DNA from: Microbacterium esteraromaticum
GTDB lineage: Bacteria > Actinomycetota > Actinomycetes > Actinomycetales > Microbacteriaceae
Reading direction: 5' to 3'
Length of the DNA stretch: 64,000 bases
NCBI RefSeq assembly: GCF_016907315.1
Contig: NZ_JAFBBS010000001.1
Span: 2,790,001 to 2,854,000 of the forward strand
Of the stretch, positions 15,479 through 23,919 are shown piece by piece (position 1 is the stretch's first letter; each line of letters begins with the position of its first letter). The notes under the pieces were generated by a model. That model did not search any database, was not told where the DNA came from, and was given only the letters and a program-made list of their open reading frames with translations. The position numbers and the translations under genes are program-made.

Positions 15479-16600
15479 TCAGCCGAGCCGCAGCGGCAGC
15501 GCACGGCCCGAGAGACCGCGCCCACGGTGGGCGATCCCCTCGGCGAGCGATGTGATGGCTCGGGCCGCGACGTCGTCGGGCTCTCCGAGCACGATCGGGA
15601 TGCCCTGGTCACCGCCTCGGCGGAGGGCAGGGCTGAGCGGAATGGATGCCAGCAGCGGCACGTCCTCACCGTCGGCGCTGAGTGCCGACGCGACCTTGGC
15701 GCCTCCGCCTTCGCCGAAGAGGTCGAGCAGGGTGCCGTCGGGCAGGGCGAACGCGGCCATGTTCTCGATCACGCCGATGACGCGCTGGCCGGTCTGCCTG
15801 GCGACGAGCCCGCTGCGGATCGCCACGTCGGCGGCGGCAGGCTGCGGGGTGGTGACGACCAGCACCTCCGCGTGCGGCAGGATCTGGCCGATCGAGATCG
15901 CGATGTCGCCGGTGCCAGGTGGCATGTCGATCAGCAGCACGTCGAGGTCGCCGAAGAACACGTCGGTGAGGAACTGCTGAACCGTGCGGTGCAGCATCGG
16001 TCCCCGCCAGGCGACCACGGCTTCACCCTCGCGCAGGAACATCCCGATCGACACGGTCTTCACATCGTGGGCGACGGGAGGCAGCATCAGGTCGTCGATG
16101 CGCGTCGGCTGCGTGCCGGGTGCGATCCCGAGCAGACCGGGGATCGAGAAGCCGTGCACATCGGCGTCCACCAGGCCGACGCGCAGACCCTGCCGGGCGA
16201 GCGCCACGGCCAGGTTGGCGGTCACGGTCGACTTGCCGACGCCGCCCTTCCCGCTGGACACGAGGATGACGCGGGTGAGCGAGTCGGGGCCGAACGGCAT
16301 CTGGCGTGCGGGGCGGCCTTCGCGGAGCTTCTCGGTGAGCGCGCGACGTTCGTCCGGCGTCATGACGCCGACGTCGACCGTCACGTCGTCGATGCCCATG
16401 ACGGATGCTGCGGCATCCCGCACATCCTGCTCTATGCGCTGAGCGGCAGGGCATCCGACGATCGTGAGCACGATCGCGACCCGGGCGGTCGAGCCGTCCA
16501 CGGCGATGTCGCGCACCATGTCGAGGTCGCCGATCGGACGTCGCAGCTCGGGATCGGTGACGGCGGCGACGGCGGTCCGGACGCGGTCAGCGAGCGTCAT
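15479..16600 (-). CDS. mrp: Mrp/ApbC-family P-loop ATPase, Fe-S cluster carrier
   Basis: 373 residues. An N-terminal MIP18/DUF59 domain (about 1-85) is followed by an Mrp/NBP35 ATPase with the deviant Walker A S-S-G-K-G-G-V-G-K-S-T near residue 115, D-A-D-V-H-G-F-S and I-D-M-P-P-G-T-G-D. It is thought to bind and hand over Fe-S clusters to apoproteins. The ATG at 16600 overlaps the DUF1003 stop by 14 bases; an in-frame ATG at 16624 is possible. It is the last gene of the minus-strand operon MgtE-N, DUF1003, mrp. Confidence 0.93.
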   Translation of the reverse strand: MTLADRVRTAVAAVTDPELRRPIGDLDMVRDIAVDGSTARVAIVLTIVGCPAAQRIEQDVRDAAASVMGIDDVTVDVGVMTPDERRALTEKLREGRPARQMPFGPDSLTRVILVSSGKGGVGKSTVTANLAVALARQGLRVGLVDADVHGFSIPGLLGIAPGTQPTRIDDLMLPPVAHDVKTVSIGMFLREGEAVVAWRGPMLHRTVQQFLTDVFFGDLDVLLIDMPPGTGDIAISIGQILPHAEVLVVTTPQPAAADVAIRSGLVARQTGQRVIGVIENMAAFALPDGTLLDLFGEGGGAKVASALSADGEDVPLLASIPLSPALRRGGDQGIPIVLGEPDDVAARAITSLAEGIAHRGRGLSGRALPLRLG

Positions 16601-17123
16601 GGCTGTTCTCTGCTGCGCCCTCATCGTCGTTGAGCTCGGCGAGCAGCGCCTTCAGCTCCTGGCGCAGCACGTCGCGGGTCACCTGCTGGTTCGAGCGCTC
16701 CTCGAGCGACATGCGCAGCGCCACGATCTCGCGCGCCAGGTATTCGGTGTCTGCGAGGTTGCGCTCGGCGCGCTGCCGGTCCTGCTCGATCTGCACGCGG
16801 TCGCGGTCGTCCTGCCGGTTCTGTGCGAGCAGGATGAGGGGAGCAGCGTACGACGCCTGCAGCGACAGGATCAGCGTGAGCGCGGTGAAGCCGAGGGCGG
16901 CGGAGTCGAAGCGCCACCAGCCGTTCTGCTCGGCCAGCATCGTGTATGCGATCCAGAGCGCGCAGAACAGCGTGAGGATCGTGAGGAAGGTCGGCGTTCC
17001 CATGGCCCGCGCGACCCACTCGGTGAAGCGGCCGAAGCGGTCGCGCGACGGCGCCTGCGTGCGCGTGGTGCCGAGGGTGCCTGGAGTGTCGAGACGCGCC
17101 GCGCGCGACGGACGCGCCATCAT
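16587..17123 (-). CDS. DUF1003 family membrane protein
   Basis: 178 residues. Two transmembrane helices (about 45-65 and 77-99) are followed by a long charged helix, probably coiled coil (about 105-165). The conserved core I-L-T-L-F-C-A-L-W-I-A-Y and S-Y-A-A-P-L-I-L-L-A-Q-N-R-Q defines DUF1003. Function is not established; in many actinobacteria it sits beside MgtE-like genes, which suggests a link to magnesium. It overlaps the upstream gene by ATGA and mrp by 14 bases, so all three are translationally coupled. Confidence 0.9.
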   Translation of the reverse strand: MMARPSRAARLDTPGTLGTTRTQAPSRDRFGRFTEWVARAMGTPTFLTILTLFCALWIAYTMLAEQNGWWRFDSAALGFTALTLILSLQASYAAPLILLAQNRQDDRDRVQIEQDRQRAERNLADTEYLAREIVALRMSLEERSNQQVTRDVLRQELKALLAELNDDEGAAENSHDAR

Positions 17124-18379
17124 CGGGCACCAGCCGTCGGCTCGTCGGCGTCATGGGTCCGCCAGTCGTCGGGCAGCAGGTAGTCGAGCACGTCGTCGAC
17201 GCTGATCGCGCCGACGAGGCGGTGCGCGCTGTCGATCACCGGCAGCGAGACGAGGTCGTAGCTGGCGAGCATGCGGGCGACCTCGGCGGCCGATGCGGTC
17301 ACGGCGACCGGCTCGACGGACTCGTCGAGGATCGCACCCAGGCGCTCATGCGGGGGATAGCGCAGCATCTTCTGGAAGTGCACCACGCCGAGCAGGCGCC
17401 CGGTCGGCGTCTCGAACGGCGGCAGCGTGACGAACACGGCCGCCGCGAGAGCCGGGTGCAGCTCGTGACGGCGGATGAGGGCGAGCGCCTCGGCGACCGT
17501 CGCATCGGCGGACAGGATGATCGGCTCCGGCGTCATCAGACCGCCGGCGGTGTCGGCGCCGTAGCGCAGCAGCGTCCGGACGTCCTCGGCCTCCTCCGGA
17601 TCCATCAGGGCGAGGAGGTGCTCGAGGCGCTCTGGCGGAAGCTGGGCGAGCAGGTCGGCGGCGTCGTCAGGCTCCATCTCGTCGAGCACGTCGGCGGCGC
17701 GTTCGTCGCCTAGCCTGTCGAGGATGCCGACCTGATCGTCTTCGGGCATCTCCTCGAGGGCGTCTGCGAGCCGCTCGTCCGGCAGCTCCTCCGCGACTTC
17801 GATACGGCGCTCCTGCGGCAGGTCGAGCAGGGTCGTCGCCAGGTCGGCGGCGTGCAGTTCCGAGTAGGTGGCAACCAGCTGCTCGGCCGACTGCGCCTCG
17901 CCTGGTTTGCGCAGCTCGGCGACCTCGTTCCATGCGGCGAAGGCGGTGGGGCCCTTGGCGAACGGCGACGCGCTGGTCTTCGCCTTCCGAAGGAACAGCT
18001 GGGTGATGCCCCACTCTCCGTGGCGGTCCTGCTCGATGGCGACGTCTTCGATGACCGCAGTGCCACCGCCGTCGATGAGACTGACGCGGCGGCCGAGGAA
18101 CTCTGCGACCACGCGCACCTCGCCGGGGCGGGGCTGGAAGCGACGCACGTTGATGAGGCCTGTCGTGATGACCTGGCCGGAGCGGATCGAGTTGACCCTC
18201 CCGATGGAGAGGAACACATGTCGGCGCCCGGGGATCTCGATCACGAGGCCGATCACGCGGGGCGATGCGGTCTTGCGATAGACGATGACGACGTCGCGGA
18301 CCTTGCCGAGGCGATCACCGGCCGGATCGAACACGGCGCAACCTGCCAGACGTGCGACGAAGACCCGTTGTGTGCTCAC
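17120..18379 (-). CDS. MgtE N-terminal/CBS-domain protein with PRC-barrel, no channel domain
   Basis: 419 residues. A PRC-barrel-like region (about 15-165) precedes an MgtE intracellular N domain (about 200-300, with repeated L-P-x-E-R and D-E-M-E-P-D-D-A-A-D-L-L) and two CBS motifs (about 300-410). The five-helix magnesium channel of true MgtE is missing, so this is a soluble sensor or regulator. The GTG at 18379 is chosen because TACGCT (18386-18391) lies 6 bases upstream; longer frames are not conserved. It heads the operon with DUF1003 and mrp. The mycobacterial relative lies in the same gene order. Confidence 0.85.
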   Translation of the reverse strand: MSTQRVFVARLAGCAVFDPAGDRLGKVRDVVIVYRKTASPRVIGLVIEIPGRRHVFLSIGRVNSIRSGQVITTGLINVRRFQPRPGEVRVVAEFLGRRVSLIDGGGTAVIEDVAIEQDRHGEWGITQLFLRKAKTSASPFAKGPTAFAAWNEVAELRKPGEAQSAEQLVATYSELHAADLATTLLDLPQERRIEVAEELPDERLADALEEMPEDDQVGILDRLGDERAADVLDEMEPDDAADLLAQLPPERLEHLLALMDPEEAEDVRTLLRYGADTAGGLMTPEPIILSADATVAEALALIRRHELHPALAAAVFVTLPPFETPTGRLLGVVHFQKMLRYPPHERLGAILDESVEPVAVTASAAEVARMLASYDLVSLPVIDSAHRLVGAISVDDVLDYLLPDDWRTHDADEPTAGAR

Positions 18380-18455
18380 TGTTCCAGCGTAGTCCGCGAG
18401 CATCGTGTCGTCCCGGCGGGTGACGACTCGCCGCCGTCGATGGGACAATGGCGGC

Positions 18456-19271
18456 ATGAGCATGCTGAATCGACCGGTGAACGGGAACGACCTCGGCGAG
18501 GTGATCGCCTCGACGAAGGACTACGAGGCGGCCCAGAAGATCGTGTCGAAGCTGATCGCGGGTGAGGTGCCGGCGCGCGACATCGCCATCGTGGGCGAGG
18601 GCGTGCGCACGGTGGAGCGCGTGACGGGGAAGCTCGGGTACGCCGCGGCCGCGCGGTCAGGTGCGACGAACGGCGTGCTGATCGGGCTGCTGCTCTCGGC
18701 CATCATGCTGTTCGGCACGCCCGATGCGCCGATCTCGCTCTTCCTCGGGTTCCTGCTGATCGGCGTCGCGCTGGGCATGATCATGAGCCTGGTGACGTAC
18801 TCGATCGTGCGTCGGCGCCGCGACTTCGCGAGCATGATGCAGATGCTCGCCGAGCACTACGAGGTGCGCGTGCAGGCTGCTTCTCTCGCCAAGGCCCGCG
18901 GGGTGGTCGGTCCCGGGCGGCCGCAGTCCGTGCGCCCGCCCGTCGACCTGAGTGAACCGCCCCGCTACGGCGAGCGGGTGCCCCCGGCGGGGCAGGGCGT
19001 CCCCGCGGCTCCGGTCGCGCCGCCCGTGGCCGACCCCGCACCGGCACCGCAGCCGCCCGTCGAGCCGGAGCAGGGCCCTGGTACGGAGCCGGCCCCCGGA
19101 CAGGCGGGTGGCCCGGTCATCCCGCCGAAGCCGCCGCTTCCCGGCACCGAGCCGGGAGACGGCGCCCCGGCATCAGGAACCTCCGCGCATCCAGGAGCGG
19201 CTGCGGGCCCGGCATCCGGACCTGAATCCGGTTTCGAGGGTGAGACGTCGCCGCCGACCGATCTGCGATGA
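18456..19271 (+). CDS. General stress protein 17M-like protein with Pro-rich tail
   Basis: 271 residues. The N-terminal part (about 10-60) carries the YflT/GSP17M-type fold, with a start like S-T-K-D-Y-E-A-A-Q-K-I-V. Two hydrophobic helices (about 70-85 and 90-112) follow, then R-R-R-R-D-F-A-S-M-M-Q and a tail of about 120 residues rich in Pro, Gly and Ala. The role is unknown; relatives are stress induced. The ATG follows GACAAT (18444-18449) by 6 bases, so it is leaderless, back to back with the MgtE-N gene. ATGA overlap with the next membrane gene. Confidence 0.8.
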   Translation: MSMLNRPVNGNDLGEVIASTKDYEAAQKIVSKLIAGEVPARDIAIVGEGVRTVERVTGKLGYAAAARSGATNGVLIGLLLSAIMLFGTPDAPISLFLGFLLIGVALGMIMSLVTYSIVRRRRDFASMMQMLAEHYEVRVQAASLAKARGVVGPGRPQSVRPPVDLSEPPRYGERVPPAGQGVPAAPVAPPVADPAPAPQPPVEPEQGPGTEPAPGQAGGPVIPPKPPLPGTEPGDGAPASGTSAHPGAAAGPASGPESGFEGETSPPTDLR

Positions 19272-19675
19272 CGGCGGAAGGTCGCGTGGCGACCGGCGCG
19301 TCGGCGTGGGCGCTGGGGATGCTGGTGCTCGTGCCGATCCCGTTCCTCGGCGCGCTCGCCGCAGGCGGCGGCATGATCGCGGCCTACGGCTCGCTGTCGA
19401 GGCAGGGGCCGCTGGCGAAGCGGAATGCCGCCGCGGCGCGTGCGTGGGGCCGGCTGTTCCTCGTATCGTCCACAGTGCTGCTGCTGGCCCAGCTGGTGAT
19501 CGGGCTGGTTCGGCTGACGACGCCGAGTGCGCCCGCGACGGGTTTCTTCCCGCAGGGCATCCCGTTCGCGCTGTACATCGTCGTGTGCGTGACGCATCTG
19601 GTCGTCGTGCTCGTGGCGCTGCGTCGTGCGCGCCGCGGTGAGGTGGTGCGGGTGCCGTTCGTGAGGAGTGCGTGA
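19268..19675 (+). CDS. DUF4870-like membrane protein
   Basis: 135 residues with three transmembrane segments (about 13-38, 62-83 and 97-117) separated by a short charged loop with S-R-Q-G-P-L-A-K-R-N. Fold and length resemble DUF4870 proteins; function unknown. It starts inside the stop of the stress gene (ATGA) and its own TGA overlaps the start of the hydrolase gene, so the three form one operon. Confidence 0.7.
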   Translation: MTAEGRVATGASAWALGMLVLVPIPFLGALAAGGGMIAAYGSLSRQGPLAKRNAAAARAWGRLFLVSSTVLLLAQLVIGLVRLTTPSAPATGFFPQGIPFALYIVVCVTHLVVVLVALRRARRGEVVRVPFVRSA

Positions 19676-20343
19676 TGGGTGTCGAGGTCGACCTGCCGTC
19701 GGGGGCCGTGTCTGTCACCACCGCGTGGTCCGAACCCGACGATGACTCGCGTGGCGTCGTCGCGATAGCCCACGGGGCGGGTGCGGGCATGGATCATCCG
19801 TTCCTGGTCGGATTCGCCGAGGCGCTGCGCGTCTCGGGCTTCACGACGGTGCGATTCAACTTCCCGTACGTCGAGGCGGGTCGACGGATGCCAGGACCCG
19901 CAGCCCACGCCGTGCTGACCTGGCGTGCGGTGGTGGACAGCATCCGGGCGGAGCGACCGGATGCTGCGATCTGGGCGTGCGGCAAGTCCTACGGCGGCCG
20001 GATGGCATCGATGGCCGTGGCCGAGGGGCTGCAGGTCGATGGGCTGGTCTACCTGGGTTACCCGTTGCACCCGCCGGGAAAGCCCGAGAAGCCGCGAGTC
20101 GAGCACCTTCCCGCCGTGCGCCCGCCGCAGCTGTTCGTCGAGGGCACGAACGATCCGTTCGTGCAGCCGCTCTCGCAGCTCGAAGAGGCGGTCGCGTCGT
20201 GTCAGGATGCCACGATCGCCTGGATCGACGGCGGCGGGCACTCGTTCGAAGTGAAGGGCAGCACGCGTCCAGCGGATGCGGTGGGGGCAGGGCTTGCCCC
20301 GGTGGTGGTCGATTTCATCGCGGAGGTGCGCTCAGGAGGGTGA
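19675..20343 (+). CDS. Alpha/beta hydrolase, KANL3/Tex30 type
   Basis: 222 residues. The nucleophile elbow G-K-S-Y-G-G-R-M is near residue 104, the acid is probably in E-G-T-N-D-P-F, and the histidine is in G-G-G-H-S-F. The opening A-H-G-A-G-A-G-M-D-H-P-F and R-F-N-F-P-Y-V-E-A-G-R-R-M-P are typical of the KANL3/Tex30-like bacterial hydrolases. The substrate is unknown. GAGGAG lies 6 bases before the ATG at 19675; a GTG at 19672 would add one residue. Third gene of the stress-protein operon. Confidence 0.85.
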   Translation: MGVEVDLPSGAVSVTTAWSEPDDDSRGVVAIAHGAGAGMDHPFLVGFAEALRVSGFTTVRFNFPYVEAGRRMPGPAAHAVLTWRAVVDSIRAERPDAAIWACGKSYGGRMASMAVAEGLQVDGLVYLGYPLHPPGKPEKPRVEHLPAVRPPQLFVEGTNDPFVQPLSQLEEAVASCQDATIAWIDGGGHSFEVKGSTRPADAVGAGLAPVVVDFIAEVRSGG

Positions 20344-20370
20344 GGGCCGACGGTCGGGCGGGAGACTCCC

Positions 20371-21264
20371 TCAGGGGGCCCTGGCGACGTCCTGGTCTTC
20401 GAGCACGCGCCGCACGGTGCTGCGTCCCAGTCGGGCCATCGCCGGATTCGACTCCCGGTAGTACCAGACCAGACCCATCGCCTGCTGCAGCGCCCAGGCG
20501 GCGCCGCGTCGCCACTCGTCCTCGGATGGGGCGATGGCCGCCCGCAGGGCGCTCCGCGGTGCGGCATCCAGAAGATGCCAGGCGCACACGAGGTCCAGAG
20601 ACCGGTCCGCGGGTCCGAACGAGCCGCCGTCGAGCACTCCGGTCAGTCGTGCGCCTGCGACAAGCAGGTTCGCGGGCGTGAGGTCGCGATGACTCATCAC
20701 ATGGTCGCCTGCGACGGGCACGGAACGAAGGGCTTCCCAGGCTGAAGCGACGCGGCCGACGTCCACGATGCCGGCGCTCTGAGAAAGACAGTGCGTCATC
20801 CACGCGTCGTGGTCGGCGAGCACTCCGCCACGACCATGTCCGTCGAACACGCGCCCGCCCACCGGAACCGCGCGCAGCGCGAGGATGAGTCCGCCGAGAT
20901 CCGCGGCGAGCGACGACGAGCGCGCGGAGCGGATCGGATCGGCCACGTCGCCGGGCAGCCATGTCTGCAGCGACCACGCCGACGGGTACCGCTCATCGCC
21001 CTGGCCCACGCCGAGAGGCTCTGGCGCGGGGAGGGGGCAGGCCAGCGCGAACTCCGTCAGCGCCGCCGCCTCGGTCTCGAGATCGGCGGCGGACGCGGAT
21101 GCCAGCGGGAACCGCGCCGCCGCGTCCGCGCCCACACGGAAGATCGCGTTCACCGTCCCGGCACCGGGCAGGGCGACGACGGGCAGCCCCCGGAGACGCG
21201 GGAACTCGCGGGCGATCAGTTCGCCCGCGAGTTCCTCGTCGACGGCCAGCTGGCCCTCATGCAT
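20371..21264 (-). CDS. Aminoglycoside-phosphotransferase-fold kinase
   Basis: 297 residues, APH/choline-kinase fold. The catalytic loop S-H-R-D-L-T-P-A-N-L-L keeps the Asp and Asn, and G-V-L-D-G-G-S-F-G keeps the metal-binding Asp, although the usual Trp after it is Gly. An active small-molecule kinase is therefore plausible; the substrate cannot be read from sequence and antibiotic resistance should not be assumed. It begins 11 bases after the aminopeptidase stop and is probably cotranscribed with it. Contrast with the dead relative at 37731-39161. Confidence 0.85.
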   Translation of the reverse strand: MHEGQLAVDEELAGELIAREFPRLRGLPVVALPGAGTVNAIFRVGADAAARFPLASASAADLETEAAALTEFALACPLPAPEPLGVGQGDERYPSAWSLQTWLPGDVADPIRSARSSSLAADLGGLILALRAVPVGGRVFDGHGRGGVLADHDAWMTHCLSQSAGIVDVGRVASAWEALRSVPVAGDHVMSHRDLTPANLLVAGARLTGVLDGGSFGPADRSLDLVCAWHLLDAAPRSALRAAIAPSEDEWRRGAAWALQQAMGLVWYYRESNPAMARLGRSTVRRVLEDQDVARAP

Positions 21265-21275
21265 CCGGATGCCGG

Positions 21276-22694
21276 TCAGCCCTTCAGCCGGGCGATCCAG
21301 GCCTCGACGTCCTCGACGGTGCGCGGGATGTCGGCCGACAGGTTGACGGCGCCGTCGGCGGTCATCAGGATGTCGTCCTCGATGCGCACGCCGATGCCGC
21401 GCAGTTCCTGCGGGACGGTGAGATCGTCGATCTGGAAGTACAGGCCGGGCTCGATGGTGAAGACCATGCCCTCCTCGAGGACGCCGTCGTAGTACATCTC
21501 ACGGCGCGCCTGAGCGCAGTCGTGCACGTCGATGCCGAGGTGGTGCGAGGTTCCGTGCACCATGTAGCGACGGTGCTGGCCGCCGTTGTCGGCGTCCAGC
21601 GCCTCCTCTGCGGTCACCGGCAGCACACCCCACTCGGCGGTGCGCTTCGCGATGACCTCCATGGCGGCCTCGTGCACGGTGCGGAACCTCACGCCCGGCT
21701 TGGCGGCGGCGAACGCCGCATCCGCCGCCTCGAGCACGACCTCGTACACCCGGCGCTGCACGTCGGAGAACGTGCCGTTCACCGGCAGGGTGCGGGTGAT
21801 GTCGGCGGTGTACTGGCTGTCGACCTCGACACCCGCGTCGATCAGGATGAGATCGCCCGGCACGACGGCGCCGTCGTTGCGCGTCCAGTGCAGGTAGCAC
21901 GCGTGGTGACCAGACGCGGCGATCGTGTCGTAGCCCTCCCAGTGCCCATCGCTGCGGGCGCGCTGGTGGAACACGCCCTCGACGATGCGCTCGCCGCGGG
22001 GATGCGCGACCGCCCGGTCGAAGTCGCGGATGATGTCGTCGAATCCGGAGGCGGTGACAGCGACCGCGTGACGCATCTCGGCGATCTCGAACTCGTCCTT
22101 GACGAGTCGCAGCTCCGAGACGAAGCGGGTCAGCTCTTCGTCCCCGTCGACGACGAGGTCGTCGTCAGCCGGGACGAAGGTGTCGACGTGCGCGGTGGCG
22201 AGGTCGAGGTCGGCGGCGACGCCCGCGAGCGAGGGGCGGGGGCCGATCCAGAACTCGCCGATCGTGGCATCCGAGTAGAACTCGCTCGTGGTGCGGTCAG
22301 CGCGCTCACGGAAGTACAGGGTGATCTCGTGGCCGTTGTCGGTCGGCTCGAAGACGAGCAGCGAGTCGGGCTCCGACTCGTTGGCCCAGCCCGTCAGATG
22401 CACGAAGGCCGAGTGGGCGCGGAACGGGTAGTCGGTGTCGTTGCTGCGCTGCTTGAACGATCCTGCCGGCACGACCAGGCGCTTGCCGGGGAAGGCCGCC
22501 GACACCTTGGCGCGGCGGGCGGCCGCGAACGGCGCCTGGGCCCGCGGCGCGGGCATGGACTCGGGGCGGTCGGCCCATCCGGTGGAGATGGTGTCGAGGA
22601 ACCCGCGGGGGAACGGCTGCTTGCGGGGATTCTTCTCTTCGGCGACGGCCTCGGCGGGGGTCTCGACGGCGGCGTCGTTGTCTGCGCTGGTCAT
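21276..22694 (-). CDS. pepP: Aminopeptidase P family (Xaa-Pro) metallopeptidase
   Basis: 472 residues, M24B type. An AMP_N domain (about 50-190) is followed by the pita-bread domain with metal ligands in L-I-D-A-G-V-E, Y-T-A-D-I-T-R-T, H-G-T-S-H-H-L-G-I-D-V-H-D, T-I-E-P-G-L-Y and G-V-R-I-E-D-D. It removes N-terminal residues before proline in the cytosol. The ATG at 22694 is preceded by GAGAAT (22701-22706) and a 6-base spacer; the longer frame to 22730 adds residues without conservation. It is divergent from the cysteine leader/cbs operon. Confidence 0.93.
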   Translation of the reverse strand: MTSADNDAAVETPAEAVAEEKNPRKQPFPRGFLDTISTGWADRPESMPAPRAQAPFAAARRAKVSAAFPGKRLVVPAGSFKQRSNDTDYPFRAHSAFVHLTGWANESEPDSLLVFEPTDNGHEITLYFRERADRTTSEFYSDATIGEFWIGPRPSLAGVAADLDLATAHVDTFVPADDDLVVDGDEELTRFVSELRLVKDEFEIAEMRHAVAVTASGFDDIIRDFDRAVAHPRGERIVEGVFHQRARSDGHWEGYDTIAASGHHACYLHWTRNDGAVVPGDLILIDAGVEVDSQYTADITRTLPVNGTFSDVQRRVYEVVLEAADAAFAAAKPGVRFRTVHEAAMEVIAKRTAEWGVLPVTAEEALDADNGGQHRRYMVHGTSHHLGIDVHDCAQARREMYYDGVLEEGMVFTIEPGLYFQIDDLTVPQELRGIGVRIEDDILMTADGAVNLSADIPRTVEDVEAWIARLKG

Positions 22695-22782
22695 GTGTCC
22701 ATTCTCGCACCGGAGTACCGGCACCGGCATCCGAGGCGGCGCAGCGGTTGGCGATCGGGAGGAGTTCGGCTATCGTGAGCGC

Positions 22783-22812
22783 GTGTCCTTCACCTGTCGC
22801 TGTTGTCGCTGA
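22783..22812 (+). CDS. Polycysteine leaderless leader peptide (VSFTCRCCR)
   Basis: A nine-codon ORF, GTG to TGA, encoding V-S-F-T-C-R-C-C-R. It starts exactly 6 bases after the -10-like TATCGT (22771-22776), so it should be read as a leaderless message. Three of its last five codons are Cys (TGT). It lies 90 bases before the cystathionine beta-synthase start. Leaderless short ORFs with clustered Cys codons act as cysteine-responsive attenuators in mycobacteria: ribosomes stall when Cys-tRNA is short. The same role is inferred here. Too short for ordinary gene callers. Confidence 0.7.
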   Translation: MSFTCRCCR

Positions 22813-22878
22813 GCGCCCCGCGCTCATCTTCGACGACCCCGACGGCATGCCGCACTCGCGCAGCGCTCCCGCTGCGCG
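22811..22878 (+). promoter_or_regulatory. Candidate attenuator hairpins between leader peptide and cbs
   Basis: The leader's stop codon enters a perfect 6-bp hairpin GAGCGC-CCC-GCGCTC (22811-22825). A second 9-bp stem CGCGCAGCG (22857-22865) pairs with CGCTGCGCG (22870-22878) 24 bases before the cbs ATG. A ribosome stalled on the Cys codons would cover or free the first stem. No T tract follows either one, so Rho action or masking of the ribosome site is more likely than intrinsic termination. Mechanism is inference. Confidence 0.45.
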
Positions 22879-22902
22879 CGGCCACACATCCAGGACCTTC
22901 TC

Positions 22903-23919
22903 ATGCGTTACGCATCGCACATCGCCGACCTCGTCGGCGGCACGCCCCTCGTCCGCCTGAACCGCGTCACCGACGGCGTCGCCGCCACGGTGCTCGCGAA
23001 GGTGGAGTACTTCAATCCGGGCGGATCGGCCAAAGACCGCATCGCCCGCGGAATCATCGACGCGGCCGAGCGTGACGGGCTGCTGCGCCCCGGGGGCACC
23101 ATCGTCGAGCCGACGAGCGGCAACACGGGCGTCGGTCTCGCGCTGGTCGCTCTGCAGCGCGGCTACCGGATGGTCTTCGTCGTGCCAGACAAGTTCGCAG
23201 GCGAGAAGGTGGCGGTTCTCCGCGCGTACGGCGCTGAGGTCGTCATGACACCCGCGAACGTGCCGCCAGAGCATCCGGAGTCGTACTACAGCGTCTCCGA
23301 TCGCCTCGCTCGCGAGATCCCGGGTGCCTTCAAGCCGAATCAGTTCGCGAACCAGAATGGTCCACGCGGACACTATGCGACCACCGGCCCCGAGATCTGG
23401 CAGGACACCGACGGCAGGGTGACGCACTTCGTCGCCGGCATCGGCACCGGCGGCACGATCAGCGGCACCGGACGCTTCCTCAAGGAGCAGGGCGACGTCG
23501 TCGTCGTCGGCGCCGACCCCGAGGGGTCGATCTACTCCGGCGGTCCCGTGCACGGCTATGCGGTCGAGGGCGTCGGCGAGGACTTCGTTCCCGAGACCTT
23601 CGATCCGTCGGTCGTCGACCGCTTCGAGCGGGTGCCGGACGCCGAGAGCTTCGCCATGACGCGCAGGCTGGCCCGCGAGGAGGGTCTGCTCGTCGGCGGC
23701 TCATCCGGCATGGCCGTCGTGGCGGCCCTGCGCACCGCTCGAGACCTTCCCGCCAGCGCCGTGGTGGTCGTGCTGCTGCCCGATCACGGCCGCGGCTATC
23801 TCTCCAAGATCCACGACGACGGCTGGCTCGCCGATCACGGCTTCGCCGGTCTCATCCCATCCCAGACCGCACGCAGCACCGCCCCCGCAGGCACCGACCC
23901 CACCAGGAGCACACGATGA
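22903..23919 (+). CDS. cbs: Cystathionine beta-synthase catalytic domain, lacking CBS pair
   Basis: 338 residues, fold-type II PLP enzyme. The PLP lysine lies in N-P-G-G-S-A-K-D-R-I-A, with P-T-S-G-N-T-G-V-G-L-A, G-I-G-T-G-G-T-I-S-G-T-G and D-P-E-G-S-I-Y-S-G-G. It follows mycobacterial Cbs closely along its length up to D-G-W-L-A-D-H-G-F. The regulatory CBS-domain pair that completes the actinobacterial enzyme (about 460 residues) is absent and replaced by a tail of about 20 residues. It joins homocysteine and serine; a cysteine-synthase side activity cannot be excluded. ATGA overlap with the gamma-synthase gene makes a transsulfuration operon under the leader peptide. Confidence 0.88.
   Translation: MRYASHIADLVGGTPLVRLNRVTDGVAATVLAKVEYFNPGGSAKDRIARGIIDAAERDGLLRPGGTIVEPTSGNTGVGLALVALQRGYRMVFVVPDKFAGEKVAVLRAYGAEVVMTPANVPPEHPESYYSVSDRLAREIPGAFKPNQFANQNGPRGHYATTGPEIWQDTDGRVTHFVAGIGTGGTISGTGRFLKEQGDVVVVGADPEGSIYSGGPVHGYAVEGVGEDFVPETFDPSVVDRFERVPDAESFAMTRRLAREEGLLVGGSSGMAVVAALRTARDLPASAVVVVLLPDHGRGYLSKIHDDGWLADHGFAGLIPSQTARSTAPAGTDPTRSTR

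Noticed and set aside
20371..21264. Aminoglycoside resistance gene
   Set aside because: The APH fold is used by many metabolic kinases; no specific resistance signature or mobile context is present.
22903..23919. Cysteine synthase (CysK/CysM) as the primary name
   Set aside because: Motifs and overall similarity follow actinobacterial Cbs more closely, and it is coupled to a cystathionine gamma-synthase-family gene; dual activity remains possible.
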